DNA of 64,000 nucleotides, taken from NCBI RefSeq assembly GCF_028640845.1, contig NC_080546.1, positions 15,287,520-15,351,519 of the forward strand, written 5' to 3'. Under the pieces are notes generated by a model. It saw only the letters and a program-made list of their open reading frames with translations. It did no database searches and was not told where the DNA came from. A program made the position numbers and the translations under genes. Within the stretch, counting starts at the first letter, position 1, and each line of letters opens with the position of its first letter. This stretch comes from Ahaetulla prasina. Its lineage: Eukaryota > Chordata > Lepidosauria > Squamata > Colubridae. Below are positions 20,340 through 30,499 of this stretch, in pieces.

Positions 20340-21470
20340 GACTTGTAAGTGGATCACAAGCTTCCTAACAAACAGGAAGCAGCAGGTGAAGCTAAGCAAG
20401 ATCACATCAGATACCTGTACAATTAGCACAGGGGGCCCCCAAGGCTGTGTGCTCTCCCCACTTCTCTTCTCTCTGTATACCAATGACTGCATCTCCAGCG
20501 ATCCATCTGTTAAGCTACTGAAGTTCGCAGATGACACAACAGTGATTGGTCTCATTCGAGACAATGACGAATCCGCATATAGACGAGAGGTCGAACGACT
20601 AGCCTTGTGGTGCAACCAAAACAATCTGGAACTGAACACACTCAAAACTGTAGAAATGGTGGTAGACCCTTCCATACTTCCACTTCTCACAATACTAGAC
20701 AACACAGTATCAACAGTAGAAACCTTTAAATTTCTAGGTTCTATCATATCGCAAGATCTCAAATGGACAGCTAACATCAAAAACATCATCAAAAAAGGAC
20801 AACAAAGAATGTTCTTTCTGCGCCAATTCAGAAAGCTCAAACTGCCCAAGGAGCTGCTGATTCAGTTCTACAGAGGAATTATTGAGTCTGTCATTTGCAC
20901 CTCTATAACTGTCTGGTTCTGTTCTACAACCCAACAAGAAAGACACAGACTTCAGAGGATAATTAGAACTGCAGAAAAAATAATTGCTACCAACCTGCCT
21001 TCCATTGAGGACCTGCACGAATTAAAAAGAGGGCCGTGAAAATATTTACAGATCCCTCAAATCCAGGACATAAACTTTTCAACTCCTACCCTCAAAACGA
21101 CGCTATAGAGCACTGCACAACAGAACAACAAGACACAAGAACAGTTTTTTCCCGAAGGCCATCACTCTGCTAAACAAATAATTCCCTCAACACTGTCAAA
21201 CTATTTACTAAATCTGCACTACTATTAATCTTCTCATCGTTCCCATCACTTTCCACTTATGACTGTATGACTGTAACTTTGTTGCTGGCAATCCTTATGA
21301 TTTATATTGATATATTGACCATCATTTGTGTTGTAAATGTTGTACCTTGATGAATGTATCTTTTCTTTTATGTACACTGAGAGCATATGCACCAAGACAA
21401 ATTCCTCGTGTGTCCAATCACACTTGGCCAATAAAAAAATGCTATTCTATTCTATTCTATTTTATGCACG
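20339..21470 (+). mobile_element. Rex1-like LINE (CR1 superfamily), 5' truncated, CTATT tail
   Basis: It contains the reverse-transcriptase 3' half, a 3' UTR with GTGTCCAATCACACTTGGCC, and a terminal CTATT pentamer run (21446-21466). A second copy of the same 3' half lies reversed at 56916-57470. The upstream edge coincides with a microsatellite. Confidence 0.83.
20341..21170 (+). pseudogene. Rex1-like reverse transcriptase, C-terminal half
   Basis: The open frame begins inside the palm with GGPQGCVLSPLLFSLYTNDC and the catalytic FADD motif in LLKFADDTTVIGL. It continues with LALWCNQNNLELN, FKFLGSIISQDLKW and RLQRIIRTAEKIIATNLPS. These blocks fit the Rex1/Babar branch. The frame breaks near 21035, where a second frame carries on with KKRAVKIFTDPS. 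It has lost the endonuclease and RT fingers and is not functional. Confidence 0.82.
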
Positions 21471-21656
21471 TGCAACTTTTTTCTTCTTCTCTTGGGTGGG
21501 TCTCATGTTTTATACAAAATGAGCCATTAAAATCATTAAGGTGAAAGCACATCTAAATTAAAACCTCCCTGATACATGGCTGTGCAGTCTACCACAGAAG
21601 ACACCTAGTAGATAAGTAGAAGGAAGGTTACCCTCCTTTGAGGGAAATAATCTTTC

Positions 21657-21705
21657 TTTCTTTTCTTTTCTTTTCTTTTCTTTTCTTTTCTTTTCTTTTC
21701 TTTTC

Positions 21706-21736
<31 letters not shown>

Positions 21737-21810
21737 CTTTCTTTCTTTCTTTCCTTCCTTCCTTCCTTCCTTCCTTCCTTCCTTCCTTCCTTCCTTCCTT
21801 CCTTCTTCTT
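21657..21810. repeat. Compound microsatellite (CTTTT)n-(CTTT)n-(CCTT)n
   Basis: A 150-bp pyrimidine run whose unit changes stepwise from pentamer to tetramer CTTT to CCTT. ORFs across it encode only Phe/Leu/Ser or Lys/Glu/Arg repeats. Confidence 0.97.
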
Positions 21811-22354
21811 CCTCCTCCTCCTGCTGTCTTTTCCTCTTTCTCTTTCTTCACCTCCCTCTCCCAAACTCTCGTAAATTAGATATAAAATTCCCTGTAGTAT
21901 TTGGTGCAGTCACAGAGAAAAAAACCTCCAGAAAACACTGAAGCAAAACCTTGAAGAGAAACGTGGAATTTCTTTCTTTCTTCTTCTTCTTCTTCTTTTT
22001 TTGAAACCGGTCTCCACAGTTTTAGAGATAAGGAAGTAGCATTGCTGATGCTGTGCATGATCTGGTTAGGGGTGAGCTGTGAAGCAGCCAAATGTGCTGA
22101 CTCATTTCTCTTGTGTTTGAGAGTCTCATCAATTTTTCCCACTCATTTTTTCCTCAGACTTCCCTTTCTCTTAAGTTGATTATTTTCCCCATCCTGTGTT
22201 TGGCAATTCTGCCTGTATATGACAAAACCAACTCAATGGGCTTCCCTCATACCAGACACTCACTTTTCCTTTTCAATCCACATTATTTATCAACCATTCA
22301 TTCTCGACTGGATCTCCTTTTGCTTAGACGTGCCCCCTTCCCACTGCATGCCAC

Positions 22355-22385
<31 letters not shown>

Positions 22386-22774
22386 TTTTTTTTTGGTAGC
22401 AGGATGGGCAGAAGCACGTTTTTACACGCTGCCATTCTGGTTTCTTTCAATAAACGTTCAGGTTTTCTTTTAACCAGTCCCATAGTAGCCATGGAATAAA
22501 GCGATGTCCAAAGGATAGGTGTGATGACATCATCATGCAAATGGGATCTTTAATGGCACAAACCATTAAGGGCAGAAATAAGTCACATTCTTTTCATTAT
22601 GACAACATGATGTGTTGTCATGGATCTTTCGCCTCTACATATTACCTTTCTACTAGCATTTGTGCATCTTAAAATTTCTCCATCAATTTCCCCACCTTAA
22701 GTAGAAATCCTACCATGGTATATTCATTCAGTTATTTGCTGTCCTTTTTTTTTTTTGGCCAGAGTAGAAAACTA
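21811..22774. other. No gene recognised; short (CT)n inside
   Basis: This stretch includes a TTCTTCTTC run near 21975 and a CT dinucleotide run at 22360-22381. The remainder is unique-looking and noncoding. Confidence 0.45.
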
Positions 22775-23130
22775 CTCTGCCCTCCCCTGCCCTGCCCTGC
22801 CCTCCCCTACCCGTCCCTGCCCTCCCCTGCCCTCCCCTATCCTATCCTATCCTATCCTATCCTATCCTATCCTATCCTGCCCTGCCCTGCCCTGCCCTGC
22901 CCTACCCTACCCTATCCTATCCTACCCTATCTTATCCTATCCTACCCTACCCTACCTTATCCTATCCTATCCTATCCTATCCTACCCTATCTTATCCTAC
23001 CCTACCCTTCTCTGCCCTACCCTACCCTACCATACCCTACCCTACTGTACCCTACCGTACCCTACCCTACCCTACTCTACTCTACTCTACTCTACTCTAC
23101 TCTACTCTACTCTATTCTATTTTCTATTCT
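22775..23130. repeat. Degenerate pentanucleotide satellite (CCTRY)n
   Basis: About 70 pentamers drift in blocks: CCCTG-rich at 22780-22830, CCTAT at 22836-22875, CCCTG again, mixed CCTAC/CCTAT, CCCTA, CTACT at 23070-23110, then CTATT at the end. Long reading frames on both strands are by-products of the five-base period lacking stops. Confidence 0.96.
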
Positions 23131-24630
23131 ATTCTCAAACTGGATATCATTGTATTCAAGCTGACTTACTGGAAACATTTGTGTTTAATTACTCCTAAAT
23201 CAATTTAAGTCTACCATCTGTGTGACTGAAATGCATGAAATTTACTTTTGAGTAACCTCATGTCAATTTGTCTTGCATATGGTTCCATATGAAAGGTACC
23301 TAACTATATGAAGCCAGCCTGCTTAGATAATTTTCCCCCCCACTTTTCTCTTCAAGGGAAGATGGCTTCTTTCATGCACTTTGAGTCTGAGAAGGTAAAA
23401 TAAACTTAAGAAGGGCAATTCCTTTACTCCTTTCTCACTGACAACTGGCAATAGGAGGGGTCCTTGTTGTTTCCTTGTAGATGTTTCATTACCGAAAGTA
23501 GGTAACATCTAGCCCTGATGACATTAGTTAGTTTGGGTAATTAAACACCCATAAGAAAACAAGCAAGCTCAGAGAGCACCAAGGACCTCTCATTTCAAAC
23601 CTGAGCTACAAATATTCTCCTTTATGGAGTTGGCAACATTCCCACTGTTGAATTCTAAACAATGGTTCCTCTCACTGTTTGCCGTTACAGATACCAGGTT
23701 TGCTCGAAATATTCAACAAATAACCAAGGATCAAAGGTTCCAGATTTATAGCCTCTGATCTTACAGCTGAGCTCTTCCAACTGAGTTTTGAAAATCCATA
23801 TCAAAACACCTGGGGCAAGGAAGAGGGAAAACAGCGAGCAGAAAGATTTGAATTTTAATAGCATTACTGGCTGCAAAGATTTTGGCCTCTGGGTACCAGA
23901 ACTTCTTGAAAATGTGCACAGCTTGAGGCAGCAACATGAATGGAAAGAAAATTAACATAAAAATGAAAACATATGGAGCCACAAGAAGGGGAGCCTAGAG
24001 ATAGAGAAAAGGCGACATCTAATTCTTTTTGTGTTTTATATTTTTCTTCAGCTTCTTGGGAAGAAAAGTGGGGGGGGAGGGGAGAAGTGTCAAACATTCT
24101 TAGTTCTAGCTTTCATTCAGACCCTCCATATTTCCATTTATTGACATTAAACACAGCTAATTATAATTTTTAAAGCCTTTTGCTATGCAAATTGCTTTAT
24201 AATCCCTAATTAATCCCCACAGTCAAGGTAGATCATTTGTCCACCATGATTGACGGTGGTACGTTCCACAAACTTCAGACTTCCTTCAAGGGGAAATATA
24301 TTTTCTACCGTTCGACCAGGGTTTTCTGCCTGAGGGTGGGTGGGCAAAATATCCCCTTTCCCTTATTCCTTGATAAGCAGTTCTAGCACAGTGAATACAT
24401 AATGGGCTCATTGTTCCAAACCATGATTTATTAAACAAATCGGATTTACCTGTTTTTTTTAGAACCAGTGACATGTAGAATCAAATTAATGTCACACAGG
24501 ACATTAGTCCCGTCGTAGGCACACACAAGCCCATCTGAGTGACTTTGGGCCAGTCACCTGCTCTGAGCCCGAAGAAGGAGGCAATGGCAAACCGCTTCTC
24601 AAAAATCTTGCCAGGAAAACTGCAGGGATT
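23131..24630. other. Mostly unique sequence, no gene recognised
   Basis: Only one fragment is familiar: AGATGTTTCATTACC...GGTAACATC (23480-23510), a dispersed snake-type phrase that also occurs inverted near 59742. Minus-strand ORFs at 23685-24097 are short and have no family signature. Confidence 0.4.
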
Positions 24631-24639
24631 TGTCTAGGC

Positions 24640-24774
24640 CAGGGGTCTCCAACCTTGGTCCCTTTAAGACTTGTGGACTTCAACTCCCAGAGTTCCTCAG
24701 CCAGCTTTGCTGGCTGAGGGACTCTGGGAATTGAAGTCCACAAGTCTTAAAGGGACCAAGGTTGGAGACCCCTG
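24640..24774. mobile_element. Palindromic hAT-type MITE
   Basis: The 135-bp foldback runs from CAGGGGTCTCCAACC to GGTTGGAGACCCCTG, with perfect duplications GTCTAGGC (24632-24639 and 24775-24782). The arms are almost perfectly complementary around the centre CAGCTTTGCTGG. Confidence 0.94.
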
Positions 24775-25112
24775 GTCTAGGCAGTTGCTGACTTGAAGGT
24801 TGGGAAAAAAAACAACCACCAGCCAAAGACATTAAGATAAACAACCCATAACTTGGCTTAGCATAATGGGCCATTCAAAGGTCAAGTCAGCTTCCCTCCT
24901 TCCTTCCTGACATTTCTGGCTTGAAATCTGTCAATAGCTACCCAAAATGTTGCCAGTCACTGTCAGGGTCAACAGATGTGAAGGTCTTGCCTTGCCTTGC
25001 TTCCTTCTCATTGTTCTCTGATATTTGCATCCTCTCTATTTCCTTGGAATTAGAAGTTGTTTATTTTGGTGCAAGCTCACGTTTCCAACCCTGCTATGGA
25101 CATACACAGAAG

Positions 25113-25532
25113 CAGGGATGGGCTGCTGGGGGTTCGCAGGGGTTCGGGAGAACCTCTAGCTAAGATTCTGTGCAGTTCAGAGAACCCTCAAATCCCACTT
25201 CTGGCTGGCACCGCCCACCTCACCCCACCCTTCCCAGGAATCCCTACGCGGCCCATTTTGGATGAAGGTAAGTGCAGGGCGCGCACGGAGGCTCAGGGAG
25301 GGTGGAAAACGGGCCTACCGGAAGTCCAGGAAAGCCGGAAACAGGCCTCCAGAGCCTAGGGAGACCATTTTTGCCCTCCCAGAGGCTCAAGGAAAGCCTC
25401 CGGAGCTCGGGGAGGGCAAAAACGCCCCCCCGCCATGGTGCTGGAGGCCGAGTAGGCCATACCCACCATGGCCATGCCCACCCAGCAACTGGGCAGAGAA
25501 CCCCTTGCTAAAAATTCTGAAGCCCACCCCTG
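25113..25532. mobile_element. hAT-type MITE, CAGGGRTGGGCTGCTGGG group
   Basis: The ends are CAGGGATGGGCTGCTGG and TCTGAAGCCCACCCCTG, with perfect 8-bp duplications CACAGAAG (25105-25112 and 25533-25540). The interior is GC-rich with repeated AGGCCTCCAGAGCC and GAGGGCAAAAACG phrases. Open frames here reflect high GC, not genes. The sister copy is at 29099. Confidence 0.9.
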
Positions 25533-25659
25533 CACAGAAGGCATCCAACCTTTAAGGCTAACTTTTATCCCAAGCTAGAAGCAATTTGAATGAGGCCAGA
25601 TTGACAAAACTAGAATGATTCTTGCTGTTTTCATCAACCTCCCAAGCTTTCCTTGCCAG

Positions 25660-25920
25660 CTGGTGGCTCAGCAGACTAAGTCTGTCTGTTATTAGCACAG
25701 CTGCTTGCAATTACTGCAAGTTCAAGTCCCACCAGGCCCAAGGTTGACTCAGCCTTCCATCCTTTATAAGGTAGGTAAAATGAGGACCCAGATTGTTGGG
25801 GGCAATAAAGTTGACTTTGTATATAATATACAAATGGATGAAGACTATTGCTTAACACAGTGTAAGCCGCCCTGAGTCTTCGGAGAAGGGTGGGATATAA
25901 ATTCAAATAAAAACAAAAAA
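25660..25920 (+). mobile_element. tRNA-derived SINE with L2-type 3' end
   Basis: The head has an A-box-like TGGTGGCTCAGCAGACTAAG and a B-box-like GTTCAAGTCCC. The body reads GACTCAGCCTTCCATCC. The end, GCCGCCCTGAGTCTTCGGAG followed by GGGATATAAAT, is the same as the L2 3' terminus at 17121. An A-rich CAAAAAAC tail follows. Sharing the L2 end suggests it was mobilised by L2 machinery. Confidence 0.8.
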
Positions 25921-26044
25921 CAAAAAAACTTCCAACCTTCTCATTTGAGTTGGGCGATCACAGTTTTGCTCCCTGAAGCAAAGGACAAAATTATACCTTC
26001 TCCCTTTTCCTATGCCAAAGATGGTTAGCAATTAGAAATTAGAC

Positions 26045-26840
26045 AAGCTCGGAATCTAAACAAGATCTTAACTGACTTGAACAATGGGCCCTAGCCGACA
26101 ACATGAAATTTAATGTGGAGAAAAGTAAGGTTTTTACTACCCAGGCAGGAAAAGTCGAAGGTACAAGTACAGATTAGGCAAAATTTGGCTCAAGGACAGT
26201 AACTGTGAGAGGGACCTTGGAGTCCTAATGGACAATCACTTAAATATGAGTCAGCAGTGTGTAGGTAAAGTTAAAGATTCCCCTCGCACATATGTGCTAG
26301 TCATTCCCGGCTCTAGAGGGCGGTGTTCATCTCCGTTTCAAAGCCGAAGAACCAGCACTGTGCAAAGACGTCCCTGTGGTCATGTGGTTGGCATGACTAA
26401 AGGCGAACTGAACGCTGTTACCTTCCCACCAAAGGTGGTCCCTATTTTTCTACTTGCATTTTTTACCTGCTTTCGAACTGCTAGGTTGGCAGAAGTTGGG
26501 ACAAATAACGGGAGCTCACCCCGTTACACGGCAGCACTAGGGATTCGAACCGCTGAACTGTCGACCTTTCATTCGACAAGCTCAGCGTCTTAACCACTGA
26601 GCCACCGCATCCCTGTTCATCAGTGTGCAGCAGCCGCCAAAAGGCCTAATAAAATCCTAAAATCCTGTTGTATGAACAGAAGCATAGAATCAAAATCACT
26701 TGAACCATTAGTACAGCTTTATCAAGCCTTAGTAAGACCACAGCTGGAATACGGCATTCAGTTTCAGTCACCACATTACCAAAAAAGATGCTGAGACTTT
26801 GGAAAAAGTGCAAAGCCCCCCAACTGTATAATGGGCAAAG
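26045..26840 (+). mobile_element. CR1 LINE fragment (reverse transcriptase region) split by a SINE
   Basis: The left part encodes FNVEKSKV and ERDLGVLMDNHLNMSQQCV. The right part encodes RPNKILKSCMN and LVRPQLEYGIQF. Together they are consecutive CR1 RT thumb-region motifs, also seen in antisense at 37640-37870. The SINE at 26262-26612 splits it, and frameshifts are present. Confidence 0.78.
26262..26612 (-). mobile_element. Sauria-type SINE inserted in CR1
   Basis: On the minus strand the head is GGTGGCTCAGTGGTTAAGAC with a GGTTCGAATCC B-box. The 3' end is AATCTTTAACTTTACC. The flanks CAGCAGTGTG and CATCAGTGTG look like a 10-bp duplication with one difference. Confidence 0.83.
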
Positions 26841-27059
26841 AAGGAGGCTCAGAAGAGATTCCTCCGGGCTTCTTGGGCTGTAGAGGAGATGGTAGGAGGT
26901 TTGTACTTTCAGACCTGAAAAATTATTTCAATGTCCCTGCATTAAAGTATAAATAGCTCATCTGGGTCATTATTTCCTGTCTGATCTTCCTGGGAAAGTT
27001 GACATATCTCCAGCACCAGATTAAAAGATATGTATTTATTTCTGCTTTTCTTTTAAGCC

Positions 27060-27250
27060 CAGGGGTGGGTCTTACATATTTTTACCACTGGTTCGCCCCA
27101 TTTGTGCATGTTCGTTTCACATGCACACACACCTTCCGCACATGTGCCTAGCTTTCTATGCATGCACTTTGCTCACACGTGCACCTTCTGCACATGTACC
27201 CAGCCTTGAAAACGTAGCTAAATGGGACAGCATAGCGCCAGGGCGGGTGT
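27060..27250. mobile_element. hAT-type MITE fragment
   Basis: It starts CAGGGGTGGGTCTTACAT and includes ACCACTGGTTCGCCCC and CACATGCACACACACC, like the element at 59370. The right end appears lost where a GTGTTGTGGTCCGCC stretch, resembling an LTR start, begins. Confidence 0.55.
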
Positions 27251-27451
27251 TGTGGTCCGCCAGCAGCCTGCAGTCCTAATAGTCCTCCTAATAGTCCTCC
27301 TAATTTGATTGCATCTTTTCCTCTGTTCAACTTTTATTGTTTGGATTTCATAAATCTGGATAAGTTCTTCTCCTTCTCACATGGGAATTCATGCAATTAT
27401 CATTATGCCTAGTTAAGCTAGAGATGGTCTTTCACTTGTCTCTCCTTAGAG

Positions 27452-27811
27452 CACCAGTGTCAAACTCAAGGCCCAGGGGCCGGATCCGGGCCATGGGGTC
27501 CTTAGATCTGGCCCCAGTGCAACCATGGAAATAGCAAAGGACCGGCCTATGGTGCCTCTGCCAGCGAAAACAGATCTCGTGAGGGCTGTGTGCAGCCCTC
27601 CCAAGCTCCGTTTTGGCTGGCAGAGTGTTGCAGGAGACCGTCAAAGCTGGAAACAGAGCTTGGGAGCCCGTTTTTGCTGGCAGAGTGTTCAGACAACCAC
27701 AGGTGCCCCCAACACAAGTGACGTCATGCTGGCCATGCCCCCTGGCTACGCCCTCCCAGGTCAAACACAACCCTGATGTGGCCCTCAATGAAATCAAGTT
27801 TGACACCCTTG
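27452..27811. mobile_element. hAT-type MITE, CAGGGGTGTCAAACTC group
   Basis: The element spans CACCAGTGTCAAACTC to AAGTTTGACACCCTTG. Perfect 8-bp duplications CCTTAGAG occur at 27444-27451 and 27812-27819. It carries two GCTGGCAGAGTGTT repeats near 27620 and 27678. Confidence 0.9.
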
Positions 27812-27828
27812 CCTTAGAGGATAAGAGG

Positions 27829-28313
27829 CAGGGGTGAAATGATCCCAGTTAGGGCCGGATTGCTCGATCCGGTAGCGATGGTGGCGGATAATTCAGAGAG
27901 CTGGTAGCAAAAATCCCTTCCCCCCATATGCCCAGCTGAGCTGCGTGTTCATCAGAGGTTTTTGTTTTTTTTACTTTTAAAATGCTTTTAAAAGTAAAAA
28001 AAAGCCTCTGATGATCACGCGGCTCAGCTGGGATCATCAGAGCCTTTTAAAAGCATTTTTTCTACAACCTCTTTGGCTGAAGGGGTTGTAGAAAAAATGC
28101 TTTTAAAAGGCTCTGGCGATCCCAGCTGAGTTGCCTGATCGTCAGAGGCTTTTAAAAGCATTTTTTACAACCTCTTCGGCCAAAGAGGTTGTAGAAAAAA
28201 TGCTTTTAAAAGTAAAAAAAAAAAATGGCCACACCCACCCAGTCACATTACCCCACCCCTCACCAAGCCACGCCCACAGAACCAGTAGTAACAAATTTTA
28301 CATTTCACCACTA
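27829..28313. mobile_element. hAT-type MITE with internal hairpins
   Basis: It starts CAGGGGTGAAATGATCCC and ends ACATTTCACCACTA. Perfect duplications ATAAGAGG lie at 27821-27828 and 28314-28321. It is a shorter relative of 10538, with repeated TTTTAAAAGCATTTTTT hairpins. It sits only 9 bp from the previous element's right duplication. Confidence 0.9.
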
Positions 28314-28321
28314 ATAAGAGG

Positions 28322-28740
28322 GTAGGAACAAAGGCCGCTGTAATATATTTCTAAAAACCAGCTGACCACCTTTATGCCTGGAATATCAGCAGAATGTCAA
28401 TCACTCAACAGTAGCTCATTCTGGGTGTCTCTGCTGTGATTCTCGTGGTGCTCCTTTTCCTCCCCTGAGCAATCTTTCTCTCAGGATTTTGGCTGCAAAG
28501 GTTATTTAAGTTAAATCGTGACAGTTCCTTTTCCTGGTTTTTGCTCATTCTGGAAATCTCATTTTGTCGCCTGACATTCCTTGCCTGACCAAACCAGATG
28601 TTGGCACATTTTATAGGGCTACATCTTTCATTACTTTACGTTAACATCTCTGCCTACGGCAAAAGTCTACGAAGCCCAAATAGGAATTGATTTTTAAATT
28701 CAGAAGTTTGTGCCCCGTTGGGGGAGAAAAACCTGCTTGA
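28322..28740. other. No gene recognised
   Basis: Unique-looking, AT-balanced sequence with no supported ORF or repeat. Confidence 0.4.
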
Positions 28741-28744
28741 ATTT

Positions 28745-28975
28745 ATAACATAACATAATAACAGAGTTGGAAGGGACCTTGGAGGTCTTCTAGCCCAACC
28801 CCTTGCCCAGGCAGGAAACTCTACACCATTTCAGACAAATGGCTATCCAACATTTTCTTAAAAATTTCCAGTGTTGGAGCATTTACAACTTCTGCAGGCA
28901 AGTTGTTCCACTTATTGATTGTTCTAACTGTCAGGAAATTTCTCCTTAGTTCTAAGTTGCTTCTCTCCTTGATTA
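28745..28975 (-). mobile_element. CR1 LINE 3' end
   Basis: Antisense 3' end: an AACATAACATAATAAC tail remnant, AGAGTTGGAAGGGACC, and the CATTTTCTTAAAAATTTCC and AAGTTGTTCCACTTATTG sections as at 263-470. Confidence 0.83.
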
Positions 28976-29098
28976 TTGTAGCTCTCGGGTTCAAAAGGGC
29001 TCTAATGGAGTAAATTAAAAGGACAGAAATGGGCTAGAAAAGAACTTTTCATTTTACGTTCATTTTATTGTTGCATTGTTTACTGTTTATATCTTACG

Positions 29099-29517
29099 TA
29101 GGGGTGGGCTGCTGGGGGTTCACAGGGGTTCAGAAGAACCTCTAGATAAGATTCTGTGCAGTTTGGAGAATCCCCCAAATCCAACTCCTGGCTGGCCCCA
29201 CCCACTTCACCCCACCCCTCCCAGGAGTCCCCACACAGCCCGTTTTGGATGCAGGTAAGTGCAGGGCGTGCACAGAGGCTCAGGAAGGCAAAAACGGGCC
29301 TACTGGAAGTTTAGGAAGGCCAGAAACAGGCCTCCAGCGGGCCTCCAGAGCCTGGGAGGGCATTTTTGCCCTCCCAGAGGCTTGAGGAAAGCCTCCGGAG
29401 CCTGGGAAGGCAAAAACGCCCCCCCCCACCAATGTGCAGGAGGCCACGCCCACCATGGCCAAAACCACCCAGCAACAGGGCAGAGAATCCCTTGTAAAAT
29501 TTTTGAAGCCCACCCCG
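29099..29517. mobile_element. hAT-type MITE, CAGGGRTGGGCTGCTGGG group
   Basis: Sister of 25113. It starts TAGGGGTGGGCTGCTGG and ends TTTGAAGCCCACCCCG. The flanks ATCTTACG and AACTTATG agree at six of eight. The terminal bases have mutated, so it is an older copy. Confidence 0.82.
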
Positions 29518-29672
29518 AACTTATGGCTGCAAAAAATGCTGTTCTTTCCTGCCTTTTTTTTTTTTTTACTCTATTGTTTCTTCTCTAATCTTCAGGGATG
29601 AAATGTGAACATACAGAATTGCTAGTAGGAAGCAATCCATGAAATTTTGGAGATTGTTTGTATATCCTAGAC

Positions 29673-29857
29673 CAGCGACCCCCAATCTTTGGGGCCCCAT
29701 GGACCAGCTCTGTGGAGAGAGTTTTTTCTGCAGACTGGAGGTGCTGTGATTTTTGCATGCTGTCTGCATCTCACAGATGGGGCTTCACTTGTTTGTGAGG
29801 TTTCTGGCATGCCGCAGATCAGTGCCGTTCCACTGGAATGGGGGTTGGGGACTCCTG
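29673..29857. mobile_element. hAT-type MITE, chain element 1
   Basis: It spans CAGCGACCCCCAATC to GGTTGGGGACTCCTG. The left flank TCCTAGAC (29665-29672) and right flank TTCTAGAC (29858-29865) agree at seven of eight. It is the same family as 31683 and 45986. Confidence 0.86.
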
Positions 29858-29865
29858 TTCTAGAC

Positions 29866-29999
29866 CAGTGTTTCTCAACTTGGCTGGTTGAAGCTGTGTG
29901 GATTTCAACTCCCAGAATTCCACAACTAGACATGCCTGCTGTGGAATTCTGGGAGTTGAATTCCATACGTTTTCAAGTGGCCAAGGTTGGGAAATAGTG
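29866..29999. mobile_element. Palindromic hAT-type MITE, chain element 2
   Basis: It spans CAGTGTTTCTCAACTTGG to GGTTGGGAAATAGTG. The left flank is TTCTAGAC and the right flank TTTTAGAC (30000-30007). The arms join through CAACTCCCAGAATTCC and GAATTCTGGGAGTTG. Confidence 0.86.
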
Positions 30000-30007
30000 T
30001 TTTAGAC

Positions 30008-30414
30008 CCGTGATGGCGAACCTATGGCATGCGTGCCAGAAGTGGCACGCAGAGCCATCTCTCCGGCATGCGAACCATCACCCGTTGCTCTTCCGGGTAT
30101 CGGCACGCCAGCCAGCTGGTCTTCACGTGTGCAAGAATGCCAGAAACTGGAAAAGCAGCCACCCGCTGTGCATGTACTCACTGGGAAGATGATCTTCCGG
30201 TTTCTAGCATGCACATGCGCATCAGCCAGCCAGTCTTCGCGCAGGTATACGTACCAGAAACCAGAAGACCAGGTGGCTGGTGCTCATGCAAGTGCTGGAA
30301 ATTGGAAGGTTATCTTCCCAGTGTGTGCATATGCATTGGGCAGCTGCTCTTCCAGTTTCCAGCATGCACGCGCTCCTGTTTTGGCACTTGGTGCCAAAAA
30401 GGTTCGCCAACATG
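30008..30414. mobile_element. hAT-type MITE, CAGTGATGG group, chain element 3
   Basis: It spans CCGTGATGGCGAACC to GGTTCGCCAACATG. The left flank is TTTTAGAC and the right flank TTCTAGAC (30415-30422). The interior repeats CCAGCCAGCTGGTCTTC and CCAGAAACTGGAA phrases. It is related to 1383 and 46468. Confidence 0.83.
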
Positions 30415-30422
30415 TTCTAGAC

Positions 30423-30492
30423 CAGGGGTCTCCAACCTTGGCAACTTTAAGACTTGTGGACTTCAACTCCCAGAGTTCCTCAGCCAGCAAAG
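30423..30492. mobile_element. Half palindromic MITE, chain element 4
   Basis: It begins CAGGGGTCTCCAACCTTGG immediately after TTCTAGAC. It stops at the palindrome centre (CAGCCAGCAAAG), followed by CTAGAC (30493-30498), a likely remnant of the next duplication. The right arm is missing, as expected from deletion of one hairpin arm. Confidence 0.7.
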
Positions 30493-30499
30493 CTAGACC

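Noticed and set aside
25661..25745. A tRNA gene
   Set aside because: A-box- and B-box-like motifs are part of a SINE head. The cloverleaf is poor and the unit continues into a SINE body with an L2-type end.
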